A stretch of DNA of 64,000 nt from Pisaster brevispinus (Eukaryota > Echinodermata > Asteroidea > Forcipulatida > Asteriidae): NCBI GenBank assembly GCA_023634235.1, contig JAMKCF010000030.1:992001-1056000 (forward strand). The letters are read 5' to 3'. The translations under genes and the position numbers were made by a program. The notes under the pieces were generated by a model, which was not told the DNA's origin, did no database searches, and saw nothing but the letters and a program-made list of their open reading frames with translations. Position 1 is the first letter of the stretch; each line of letters opens with the position of its first letter. Of this stretch, positions 11,230-22,625 are shown piece after piece.

Positions 11230-13735
11230 CCCCGCTTGCTGGTCTTTTCCGGTGTGAAACCTGCCATCATCGGTCGCAAAAGTCTAATTTTCGGATGCAG
11301 GGATACCTAAGGCAGAGTCAGGTCAAAAATTCATCTCTCTAGCCCCCCTAGAACGGGAGATATTCCCAATTTCACCTCAAATTTATTTTGGGCCACTACC
11401 CCGGCCGGCGAGACCTTGCTTCGCAGCCGGGCCCTGGAATTTTTCAATATCTCTTAGGGTTAGGCCTAACATCCAGGCCGCTCGCCTCACCTACAGAATC
11501 GTCAGCAACTCCAACATCATGGCAGAGATAGCCCTTGAGACGGGCTTTCCAGTGGTATAAAACTTGTGCAGATCCAATGATGCCTTAGTGGTGAAATGAC
11601 CATCCTTATTTTGTCTTTGTCTCTTTGACAGCAACAACGAGTTGAAAGTGTTTTGCGGGGGGTTTGTAGCGTCCCCACTTGCTGGTCTTTTCCGGTGTGA
11701 AACCTGCCGTCATCGGCCGCAAAAGTCTAATTTGTGGATGCAGGGATACCTAAGGCACAGTCAGGTCAAAAATTCATCTCTCTAGCCCCCCTAGAACGGG
11801 AGTTATTCCCAATTTCACCTCAAATTTATTTTGGGCCATTACCCCGGCCGGCGAGACCTTGCTTCGCAGCTGGCCCCTGGAATTTTTCAATATCTCTTAG
11901 GGGTAGGCCGAACATCCAGGCCGCTCGCCTCGCCTACAGAATCGTCAGCAACCCCAATTTCATGGCGAAGATAGCCCTTGAGACGGGCTTTCCAGTGGTA
12001 TAAAACTTGTGCAGATCCAATGATGCCTAAGTGGTGAAATGACCATCCTTATTTTGTCTTTGTCTCTTTGCTAGCAAAAACGAGTTGAAGGTGTTTTGCG
12101 GGGGGTTTGTAGCGTCCACACTTGCTGGTCTTTTCCGGTGTGAAACCTGCCCTCATCGGCCGCAAAAGTCTAATTTGTGAATGCAGGGATACCTAAGGCA
12201 CAGTCAGGTTAAAAATTCATCTCTCTAGCCCCCCTAGAACGGGAGTTATTCCCAATTTTACCTCAAATTTATTTTGGGCCATTACCCCGGCCGGCGAGAC
12301 CTTGCTTCGCAGCGGCCCCTGGAATTTGTCAATATCTCTTAGGGTTAGGCCTAACATCCAGGCCGCTCGCCTCGCCTACAGAATCGTCAGCAACCCCAAA
12401 ATCATGGCAGAGATAGCCCTTGAGACGGGCTTTCCAGTGGTATAAAACTTGTACGGATCCAATGATGCCTTAGTGGTGAAATGACCATCCTTATTTTGTC
12501 TTTGTCTCTTTGCTAGCAAAAACACGTTGAAGGTGTTTTGCGGGGGGTTTGTAGCGTCCCCACTTGCTGGTCTTTTCCGGTGTGAAATCTGCCATCATCG
12601 GTCGCAAAAGTCTAATTTTCGGATGCAGGGATACCTAAGGCAGAGTCAGGTCAAAAATTCATCTCTCTAGCCCCCCTAGAACGGGAGATATTCCCAATTT
12701 CACCTCAAATTTATTTTGGGCCACTACCCCGGCCGGCGAGACCTTGCTTCGCAGCCGGGCCCTGGAATTTTTCAATATCTCTTAGGGTTAGGCCTAACAT
12801 CCAGGCCGCTCGCCTCACCTTCAGAATCGTCAGCAACTCCAACATCATGGCAGAGATAGCCCTTGAGACGGGCTTTCCAGTGGTATAAAACTTGTGCAGA
12901 TCCAATGATGCCTTAGTGGTGAAATGACCATCCTTATTTTGTCTTTGTCTCTTTGACAGCAACAACGAGTTGAAAGTGTTTTGCGGGGGGTTTGTAGCGT
13001 CCCCACTTGCTGGTCTTTTCCGGTGTGAAACCTGCCGTCATCGGCCGCAAAAGTCTAATTTGTGGATGCAGGGATACCTAAGGCACAGTCAGGTCAAAAA
13101 TTCATCTCTCTAGCCCCCCTAGAACGGGAGTTATTCCCAATTTCACCTCAAATTTATTTTGGGCCATTACCCCGGCCGGCGAGACCTTGCTTCGCAGCTG
13201 GCCCCTGGAATTTTTCAATATCTCTTAGGGGTAGGCCGAACATCCAGGCCGCTCGCCTCGCCTACAGAATCGTCAGCAACCCCAAAATCATGGCAGAGAT
13301 AGCCCTTGAGACGGGCTTTCCAGTGGTATAAAACTTGTACGGATCCAATGATGCCTTAGTGGTGAAATGACCATCCTTATTTTGTCTTTGTCTCTTTGCT
13401 AGCAAAAACACGTTGAAGGTGTTTTGCGGGGGGTTTGTAGCGTCCCCACTTGCTGGTCTTTTCCGGTGTGAAATCTGCCCTCATCGGCCGCAAAAGTCTA
13501 ATTTGTGGATGCAGGGATACCTAAGGCACAGTCAGGTTAAAAATTCATCTCTCTAGCCCCCCTAGAACGGGAGTTATTCCCAATTTTACGTCAAATTTAT
13601 TTTGGGCCATTACCCCGGCCGGCGAGACCTTGCTTCGCAGCGGCCCCTGGAATTTGTCAATATCTCTTAGGGGTAGGCCTAACATCCAGGCCGCTCGCCT
13701 CGCCTACAGAATCGTCAGCAAATCCAAAGTCATGG
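11230..13735 (+). repeat. Family B higher-order repeat, 1329-bp (3-monomer) period
   Basis: Two copies of a three-monomer unit, about 11230-12558 and 12559-13735. Diagnostic variants recur 1329 bp apart: CATCATCGGTCGC with GGGAGATATTCCC and GGGCCACTACC in the first monomer, then AGCAACAACGAG in the second, then GTCAGGTTAAAAATTC and GCAGCGGCCCCTGGAATTTGTC in the third. ACTTGTACGGATCC occurs 886 bp apart, showing that monomers were also exchanged between positions. Confidence 0.8.
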
Positions 13736-13739
13736 CAGA

Positions 13740-14045
13740 GATTGGGGGTGAAATAACCATCCTTATTTTGTCTTTGTCTCTTTGACAGCAAAAAACGAGT
13801 TTAAGGTGTTTTGCGGGGGGTTTGTAGCATCCCCGCTTGCTGGTCTTTTCCGGTGTGAAACCTGCCCTCATCGGCCGTGAAAGTCTAATTTTCGGATGCA
13901 GGGATACCTAAGGCAGACTCAGGTAAGAAAATCATCACTCTAGACCCCTAGAGCGAGAGTTATTCAAAATCTCACCTCATTATTGTCTCTTTGACAGCAT
14001 AGACGAGTTGGAGGTGTTTTGCGGGGGGTTTGTAGTGTCCCCGCT
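13740..14045 (+). repeat. Terminal B cassette preceding an A block (copy 1)
   Basis: The last ~300 bp of B1 are diagnostic: GGGGGTGAAATAACC, CAAAAAACGAG, CAGACTCAGGTAAG, ATCATCACTCTAGACCCC, TAGAGCGAGAG, then the truncated unit CCTCATTATTGTCTC, AGCATAGACGAG and the G-tract. Nearly the same cassette ends B2 at about 38455-38755. Upstream, near 13742, a further deletion removes the GACGGGCTTT segment (GGCAGAGATTGGGGGTG). Confidence 0.8.
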
Positions 14046-14055
14046 TTTGGGCAAC
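14038..14055. other. Junction B1 to A2
   Basis: Family B runs to TGTCCCCGCTT, where B normally continues GCTGGTCTTTT. Family A begins with TTGGGCAACAAAGATGG. The T-run is shared, so the breakpoint is fixed to within about 4 bp (14044-14048). The same fusion is found at 38751-38760. Confidence 0.9.
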
Positions 14056-17000
14056 AAAGATGGCGTCATTTTTTGGTAGAAAGCTCCTAATTGCCCAGGT
14101 TTTGGGATTTGGCCTTGTCCCCACACAGAAAAGGTCCTCAGGGAAGTCTAGTCTAGAATGCTGCACCGTCAAATCGCACTTTTATTTTCGACCCCAAAAT
14201 TCAAAATGGCGACAGGGTACTACCTGTCAATTCTTCCAAAAATTCGACCCCTCGTAACTTGCCGATTTTTGGCGATCACTATTTGCTGACACATCCGCCG
14301 AAAGTGCTGATTCGAATTTGAAGACCGCAACGATTTTTGTCCATGAATTATTGAGGTTTTTTGGGCAACAAAGATGGCGTCATTTTTTGGTAGAAAGCTC
14401 CTAATTGCCCAGGTTTTGGGATTTGGCCTTGTCCCCACACAGAAAAGGTATTCAGGGAAGTCTAGTCTAGAATGCTGCACCGTCAAATCGCACTTTTGTT
14501 TTCGACCCCAAATTCAAAATGGCGACAGGGTACTACCTGTCAATTATTCCAAAAATTCGATCTCCAGTAACATGCCCATTTTTGGCAATCACCTTTTGCG
14601 GACACCTCCGCCGATGGTGCTGGTTCGAATTTGAAGACCGCAACGACTTTATTCCATGAATTATTGAGGTTTTTGGGGCAACAAAGATGGCGTCACTTTT
14701 TGGTAGAAAGCTCCTAATTGCCCAGGTTTTGGGATTTAGCCATGTCCCCACACAGAAAAGGTCTTCAGTGAAGTCTAGTCTAGAATGCTGCACCGTCAAA
14801 TCGCACTTTTATTTTCGACCCCAAAATTCAAAATGGCGACAGGGTACTACCTGTCAATTATTCAAAAAATTTGACCCCCGGTACATGCCGATTTTTGGCG
14901 ATCACTTTTTGCGGACACCTCCGCCGATGGTGCTGGTTCGAATTTGAAGACCGCAACGATTTTATTCAATGAATTATTGAGGTTTTTTTGGGCAACAAAG
15001 ATGGCGTCCCTTTTGGTAGAAAGCTCCTAATTGCCCAGGTCTTGGGATTTGGTCATGTCCCCACACAGAAAAGGTCTTCAGGGAAGTCTAGTCTAGAATG
15101 CTGCACCGTCAAATCGCACTTTTATTTTCGACCCCAAAATTCAAAATGGCGACAGGGTACTACCTGTCAATTATTCCAAAAATTCGACCTCCGGTAACAT
15201 GCCGATTTTTGGCGATCACTTTTTGCGGACACCTCCGCCGATGGTGCTGGTTCGAATTTGAAGACCGCAACGATTTTATTCCATGAATTATTGAGGTTTT
15301 TGGGGCAACAAAGATGGCGTCACTTTTTGGTAGAAAGCTCCTAATTGCCCAGGTTTTGGGTTTTGGCCATGTCCCCACACAGAAAAGGTCTTCAGGGAAG
15401 TCTAGTCTAGAATGCTGCACCGTCATATCGCACTTTTATTTTCGACCCCAAAATTCAAAATGGCGACAGGGTACTACCTGTCAATTATTCCAAAATCTCG
15501 ACCCCCGGTAACATGCCGATTTTTGGCAATCACCTTTTGCGGACACCTCCGCCGATGGTGCTGGTTCGAATTTGAAGACCGCAACGACTTTATTCCATGA
15601 ATTATTGAGGTTTTTGGGGCAACAAAGATGGCGTCACTTTTTGGTAGAAAGCTCCTAATTGCCCAGGTTTTGGGATTTAGCCATGTCCCCACACAGAAAG
15701 GTCTTCAGTGAAGTCTAGTCTAGAATGCTGCACCGTCAAATCGCACTTTTATTTTCGACCCCAAAATTCAAAATGGCGACAGGGTACTACCTGTCAATTA
15801 TTCCAAAAATTCGACCCCCGGTAACATGCCGATTTTTGGCGATCACTTTTTGCGGACACCTCCGCCGATGGTGCTGGTTCGAATTTGAAGACCGCAACGA
15901 TTTTATTCAATGAATTATTGAGGTTTTTTTGGGCAACAAAGATGGCGTCCCTTTTTGGTAGAAAGCTCCTAATTGCCCAGGTTTTGGGATTTAGCCATGT
16001 CCCCACACAGAAAGGTCTTCAGTGAAGTCTAGTCTAGAATGCTGCACCGTCAAATCGCACTTTTATTTTCGACCCCAAAATTCAAAATGGCGACAGGGTA
16101 CTACCTGTCAATTATTCCAAAAATTCGACCCCCGGTAACATGCCGATTTTTGGCGATCACTTTTTGCGGACACCTCCGCCGATGGTGCTGGTTCGAATTT
16201 GAAGACCGCAACGATTTTATTCCATGAATTATTGAGGTTTTTTTGGGCAACAAAGATGGTGTCCCTTTTGGTAGAAAGCTCCTAATTGCCCAGGTTTTGG
16301 GATTTGGTCATGTCCCCACACAGAAAAGGTCTTCAGGGAAGTCTAGTCTAGAATGCTGCACCGTCAAATCGCACTTTTATTTTCGACCCCAAAATTTAAA
16401 ATGGCGACAGGGTACTACCTGTCAATTATTCCAAAAATTCGACCTCCGGTAACATGCCGATTTTTGGCAATCATTTTTTGCGGACACCTCCGCCGATGGT
16501 GCTGGTTTTAATTTGAAGACCGCAACGATTTTATTCAATGAATTATTGAGGTTTTTTTGGGCAACAAAGATGGCGTCCCTTTTGGTAGAAAGCTCCTAAT
16601 TGCCCAGGTTTTTGGATTTGGTCATGTCCCCACACAGAAAAGGTCTTCAGGGAAGTCTAGTCTAGAATGCTGCACCGTCAAATCGCACTTTTATTTTCGA
16701 CCCCAAATTTCAAAATGGCGACAGGGTACTACCTGTCAATTATTCCAAAAATTCGACCTCCGGTAACATGCCGATTTTTGGCGATCATTTTTTGCGGACA
16801 CCTCCGCCGATGGTGCTGGTTTTAATTTGAAGACCGCAACGATTTTATTCCAGGAGTTATTGAGGTTTTTTGGGCAACAAAGATGGCGTCACTTTTTGGT
16901 ACAAAGCTCCTAATTGTCCAGGTTTTGGGATTTGACCATGTCCCCACACAGAAAAGGTCTTCAGGAAGTCTAGTCTAGAATGCTGCACCGTCAAATCGCA

Positions 17001-20000
17001 CTTTTATTTTCGACCCCAAAATTCAAAATGGCGACAGGGTACTACCTGTCAATTATTCCAAAAATTCGACCCCCGGTAACGTGCCGATTTTTGGCGATCA
17101 CTTTTTGCGGACACCTCCGCCGATGGTGCTGGTTCAAATTTGAAGACCGGAACGATTTTATTCCATGAATTGTTGAGGTTTTTTGGGCAACAAAGATGGC
17201 GTCACTTTTTGGTAGAAAGCTCCTAATTGCCCAGGTTTTGTGATTTGGCCATGTCCCCACACAGAAAAGGTCTTCAGGGAAGTCTGGTCTAGAATGCTGC
17301 ACCGTCAAATCGCACTTTTATTGTCGACCCCAAAATTCAAAATGGCGACAGGGTACTACCTGTCAATTATTCCAAAAATTCGACCCCGCGTAACATGCCG
17401 ATTTTTGGCGATCACTTTTTGCGGACACCTCCGCCGACAGTGCTGGTTCGAATTTGAGGACCGCAACGATTTTATTTCATGAATTATTGAGGTTTTGGGG
17501 CAACAAAGATGGCGTCACTTTTTTGTAGAAAGCTCCTAATTGTCCAGGTTTTGGGATTTGGCCATGTCCCCACACAGAAAAGGTCTTCAGGGAAGTCTAG
17601 TCTAGAATGCTGCACCGTCAAATCGCACTTTTATTTTCGACCCCAAAATTCAAAATGGTGACAGGGTACTACCTGTCAATTATTCCAAAAATTCGACCCC
17701 CGGTAACATGCCGATTTTTGGCGATCACTTTTTGCGGACACCTCCGCCGATGGTGCTGGTTCGAATTTGAAGACCGCAACGATTTTATTCCATGAATTAT
17801 TGAGGTTTTTTGGGCAACAAAAATGGCGTCACTTTTTGGTAGAAAGCTCCTAATTGTCCAGGTTTTGGGATTTGGCCATGTCCCCACACAGAAAAGGTCT
17901 TCAGGGAAGTCTAGTCTAGAATGCTGCACCGTCAAATCGCACTTTTATTTTCGACCCCAAAATTAAAAATGGCGACAGGGTACTACCTGGCAATTATTCC
18001 AAAAATTCGACCCCCGGTAACATGCCGATTTTTGGCGATTACATTTTGCGGACACATCCGCCGATGGTGCTGGTTCGAATTTGAAGACCTCAACGATTTT
18101 ATTCCATGAATTATTGAGGTTTTTGGGTCAACAAAGATGGCGTCACTTTTTGGTAGAAAGCTCCTAATTGCCCAGGTTGTGGGATTTGGCCTCGTCCCCA
18201 CACAGAAAAGCTATTCAGGGAAGTCTTGTCTAGAATGCTGCACCGTCAAATCGCACTTTTATTTTCGACCCCAAAATTCAAAATGGCGACAGGGTACTAC
18301 CTGTCAATTATTCCAAAAATTCGACCCCTCGTAACTTGCCGATTTTTGGCGATCACTTTTTGCGGACACCTCCGCCGATAGTGCTGGTTCGAATTTGAAG
18401 ATCGCAACGATTTTATTCCATGAATTATTGAGTTTTTTTGGGCAACAAAGATGGCGTCACTTTTTGGTAGAAAGCTCCTAATTGCCCAGGTTTAGTGATT
18501 TGGCCATGGCCCCACACAGAAAAAGTCTTCAGGGAAGTCTAGTCTAGAATGCTGCACCGTCAAATCGCACTTTTATTTTTGACCCAAAATTCAAAATGGC
18601 GACATGGTACTACCTGTCAATTATTCCAAAAATTCGACCCCCGGTAACATGCCGATTTTTGGCGATCACTTTTTGCGGACAACTCCGACAATGGTGCTGG
18701 TTCAAATTTGAAGACCGCAACGACTTTATTCCATGAATTATTGAGGTTTTTGGGGCAACAAAGATGGTGTCACTTTTTGGTAGAAAGCTCCTATTTGCCC
18801 AGGTTTTGGGATTTGGCCATGTCCCCACACAGAAAAGGTATTCAGGGAAGTCTAGTCTAGAATGCTGCACCGTCAAATCGCACTTTTATTTTCGACCCCA
18901 AAATTCAAAAGGGCAACAGGGTACTACCTGTCAATTATTCCAAAAATTCGACCCCTGGTAACATGCCGATTTTTGGCGATCACTTTTTGCGGATAACTCC
19001 GCCAATGGTGCTGGTTCGAATTTGAAGACCGCAACGATTTTATTCCATGAATTGTTGAGGTTTTTTGGGCAACAAAGATGGCGTCACTTTTTGGTAGAAA
19101 GCTCCTAATTGCCCAGGTTTTGGGATTTGGCCATGTCCCCACACAGAAAAGGTCTTCAGGGAAGCCTAGTCTAGAATGCTGCACCTTCAAATCGCACTTT
19201 TATTTTCGACCCAAAATTCAAAATGGCGACAGGGTACTACCTGTCAATTATTCCAAAAATTCGACACCCGGTAACATGCCGATTTTTGGCGATCACTTTT
19301 TGCGGACAACTCCGCCGATGGTGCTGGTTCGAATTTGAAGACCGCAACGATTTTATTCCATGAATTATTGAGGTTTTTTGGGCAACAAAGATGGCGTCAC
19401 TTTTTGGTAGAAAGCTCCTAATTGCCCAGGTTTTAGCATTTGGCCATGTCCCCACACAGAAAAGGTATTCAGGGAAGTCTAGTCTAGAATGCTGCACCGT
19501 CAAAGCGCACTTTTATTTTCGACCCCATAATTTAAAATGGCGACAGGGTACTTACCTGTCAATTATTCCAAAAATTCGACCCCCGGTAACATGCCGATTT
19601 TTGGCGATCACTTTTGGCGGACACCTCCGCCGATGGTGCTGGTTCGAATTTGAAGACCGCAACGATTTTATTCCATGAATTATTAAGGTTTTTTGGGCAA
19701 CAAAGATGGCGTCACGTTTTGGTAGAAAGCTCCTTCTTGCCCAGGTTTTGGGATTTGGCCATGTCCCCACACAGAAAAGGTATTCAGGGAAGTCTAGTCT
19801 AGAATGCTGCACCGTCAAATCGCACTTTTTTTTCAACCCCAAAATTCAAAAAGGCGACAGCGTACTACCTGTCAAATATTCCAAAAATTCGACCCCCGGT
19901 AACATGCCGGTATTTGGCGATCACTTTTTGCGGACACCTCCGCCGATGGTGCTGGTTCGAATTTGAAGACCGCAACGATTTTATTTCATGAATTATTGAG

Positions 20001-22603
20001 GTTTTTGGGGCAACAAAGATGGCGTCACCTGTTTGGTAGAAAGCTCCTAATTGCCCAGGTTTTGGGATTTGGCCATGTCCCCACACAAACAAGGTCATCT
20101 GGGAAGTCTAGTCTAGAATTCTGCACCGTCAAATTGCATGTTATTTTCGACCCCAAAATTCAAAATGGCGACAGGGTACTACCTGTCAATTATTCCAAAA
20201 ATTCGACCCCCGGTAACATGCCGAGTTTTGGCGATCACTTTTTGCGGACACCTCCGCCGATGGTGCTGGTTCAAATTTGATGACCGCAACGATTTTATTC
20301 CATGAATTATTGAGGTTTTTGGGGCAACAAAGATGGCGTCACTTGTTGGTAGAAAGCTCCTAATTGCCCAGGTTTTGGGATTTGGCCATGTCCCAACACA
20401 GAAAAGGTCTTCAGGGAAGTCTAGTCTAGAATGCTGCACCGTCAAATCGCACTTTTATTTTCGACCCCAAAATACAAAATGACTGTCAATTATTCCAAAA
20501 ATTCGACCCCGGTAACATGCCGATTTTTGGCGATCACTTTTTGCGGACACCTCCGCCGATGGTGCTGGTTCGAATTTGAAGACCGCAACGATTTTATTCC
20601 ATGAATTATTGAGGTTTTTGGGGCAACAAAGATGGCGTCACGTTTTGGTAGAAAGCTCCTTATTGCCCAGGTTTTGGGATTTGGCCATGTCCCCACAAAG
20701 AAAAGGTCTTCAGGGAAGTCTAGTCTAGAAAGCTGCACCGTCAAATCGCACTTTTATTTTCGACCCCTAAATTCAAAATGGCGACAGGGTACTACCTGTC
20801 AATTATTCCAAAAATTCGACACCCGGTAACATGCCGATTGTTGGCGGTCACTTTTTTCGGACACCTCTGCCGATGGTGCTGGTTCGAATTTGAAGACCGC
20901 AACGATTTTATTCCATGAATTATTGAGGTTTTTTGGGCAACAAAGATGGCGTCACTTTTTGGTAGAAAGCTCCTAATTGCCCAGGTTTTAGCATTTGGCC
21001 ATGTCCCCACACAGAAAAGGTATTCAGGGAAGTCTAGTCTAGAATGCTGCACCGTCAAAGCGCACTTTTATTTTCGACCCCATAATTCAAAATGGCGACA
21101 GGGTACTACCTGTCAATTATTCCAAAAATTCGACCTTGGTAACATGCCGATTTTTGGCGATCACTTTTGGCGGACACCTCCGCCGATGGTGCTGGTTCGA
21201 ATTTGAAGACCGCAACGATTTTATTCCATGAATTATTGAGGTTTTTTGGGCAACAAAGATGGCGTCACTTTTTGGTAGAAAGCTCCTAATTGCCCAGGTT
21301 TTGGGTTTTGGCCATGTCCCCACACAGAAAAGGTCTTCAGGGAAGTCTAGTCTAGAATGCTGCACCGTCAAATCGCACTTTTATTTTCAACCCCAAAATT
21401 CAAAATGGCGACAGGGTACTACCTGTCAATTATTCCAAAAATTCGACCCCCGGTAACATGCCGATTTTTGGCGATCACTTTTTGCGGACACCTCCGCCGA
21501 TGGTGCTGGTTCGAATTTGAAGACCGCAACGATTTTATTCCATGAATTATTGAGGTTTTTGGGGCAACAAAGATGGCGTCACTTTTTGGTAGAAAGCTCC
21601 TAATTGCCCAGGTTTTGGGATTTGGTCATGTCCCCACACAGAAAATGTATTCAGGGAAGTCTAGTCTAGAATGCTGCACCGTCAAATCGCACTTTTATTT
21701 TCGACCCCCAAATTTAAAATGGCGACAGGGTACTACGTGTCAATTATTCCAAAAATTCGACACCCGGTAACATGCCGATTTTTGGCGATCACTTTTTGCG
21801 GACACCTCCGCCGATGGTGCTGGTTCGAATTTGAAGACCGCAACGATTTTATTCCATGAATTATTGAGGTTTTTTGGGCAACAAAGATGGCGTCACTTTT
21901 TGGTAGAAAGCTCCTAATTGCCCAGGTTTTAGCATTTGGCCATGTCCCCACACAGAAAAGGTATTCAGGGAAGTCTAGTCTAGAATGCTGCACCGTCAAA
22001 TCGCACTTTTATTTTCAACCCCAAAATTCAAAATGGCGACAGGGTACTACCTGTCAATTATTCCAAAAATTCGACCCCCGGTAACATGCCGATTTTTGGC
22101 GATCACTTTTTGCGGACACCTCCGCCGATGGTGCTGGTTCGAATTTGAAGACCGCAACGATTTTATTCCATGAATTATTGAGGTTTTTGGGGCAACAAAG
22201 ATGGCGTCACTTTTTGGTAGAAAGCTTCTAATTGCCCAGGTTTTGGGTTTTGGCTATGTCCCCACACAGAAAAGGTCTTCAGGGAAGTCTAGTCTAGAAT
22301 GCTGCACCGTCAAATCGCACTTTTATTTTCGACCCCAAAATTCAAAATGGCGATAGGGTCAATTATTCCAAAAATTCGACCCCGGTAACATGCCGATTTT
22401 TGGCGATCACTTTTTGCGGACACCTCCGCCGATGGTGCTGGTTAAAAATTTGAAGACCGCAACGATTTTATTTCATGAATTATTGAGGTTTTTTGCGCAA
22501 CAAAGATGGCGTCACTTTTTGGTAGAAAGCTCCTAATTGCCCAGGTTTTGGGATTTGGCCATGTCCCCACACAGAAAAGGTCTTCAGGGAAGTCTAGTCT
22601 AGA
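14046..22603 (+). repeat. Satellite family A, block A2
   Basis: About 27 tandem 314-bp monomers. The block starts at TTGGGCAAC and ends at TCTAGTCTAGA, so its length is a whole number of monomers plus about 112 bp. The first monomer has the variants GCGTCATTTTTTGG and GGCCTTGTCCCC, also seen in the first monomer of A3. The last monomer has GGGTCAATTATTCC (TACTACCTG lost) and GCTGGTTAAAAA, closely matching the last monomer of A1. Variants such as GGTTTAGTGATTTGGCCATGG (18490) and GGAAGCCTAG with CACCTTCAAATCG (19160) reappear in the same order in A3. Confidence 0.97.
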
Positions 22604-22625
22604 CGGGCTTTCAGTGGTATAAAAC
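22593..22625. other. Junction A2 to B2
   Basis: TCTAGTCTAGA (22593-22603) is followed by CGGGCTTTCAGTGG of family B. The A-side breakpoint is the same base as at 6918, and the B-side breakpoint (GACGGGCTTT) is also the same. Confidence 0.92.

Larger units (their letters stand above)
6919..14045 (+). repeat. Satellite family B, block B1 (443-bp monomers)
   Basis: Tandem array of about 16 copies of a monomer of about 443 bp, unrelated in sequence to family A. The landmark TTTTGCGGGGGGTTTGTAG recurs near 7011, 7450, 7659 (a truncated unit), 8103, 8547 and so on. Monomer landmarks in order: GAAATGACCATCC; TTATTTTGTCTTTGTCTC; TTTGACAGCAAAAACGAG; the G-tract; TGTGAAACCTGCC; CATCGGCCGCAAAAG; GGATGCAGGGATACC; CTAGAACGGGAGTTATTCCC; TACCCCGGCCGGCGAGACC; TTAGGGGTAGGCCTAACATCC; GACGGGCTTTCCAGTGG. 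It is GC- and CpG-richer than family A. The 80-90 codon frame starting at ATGCAGGGATACC is not periodic modulo 3 and is not called as a gene. Confidence 0.96.
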
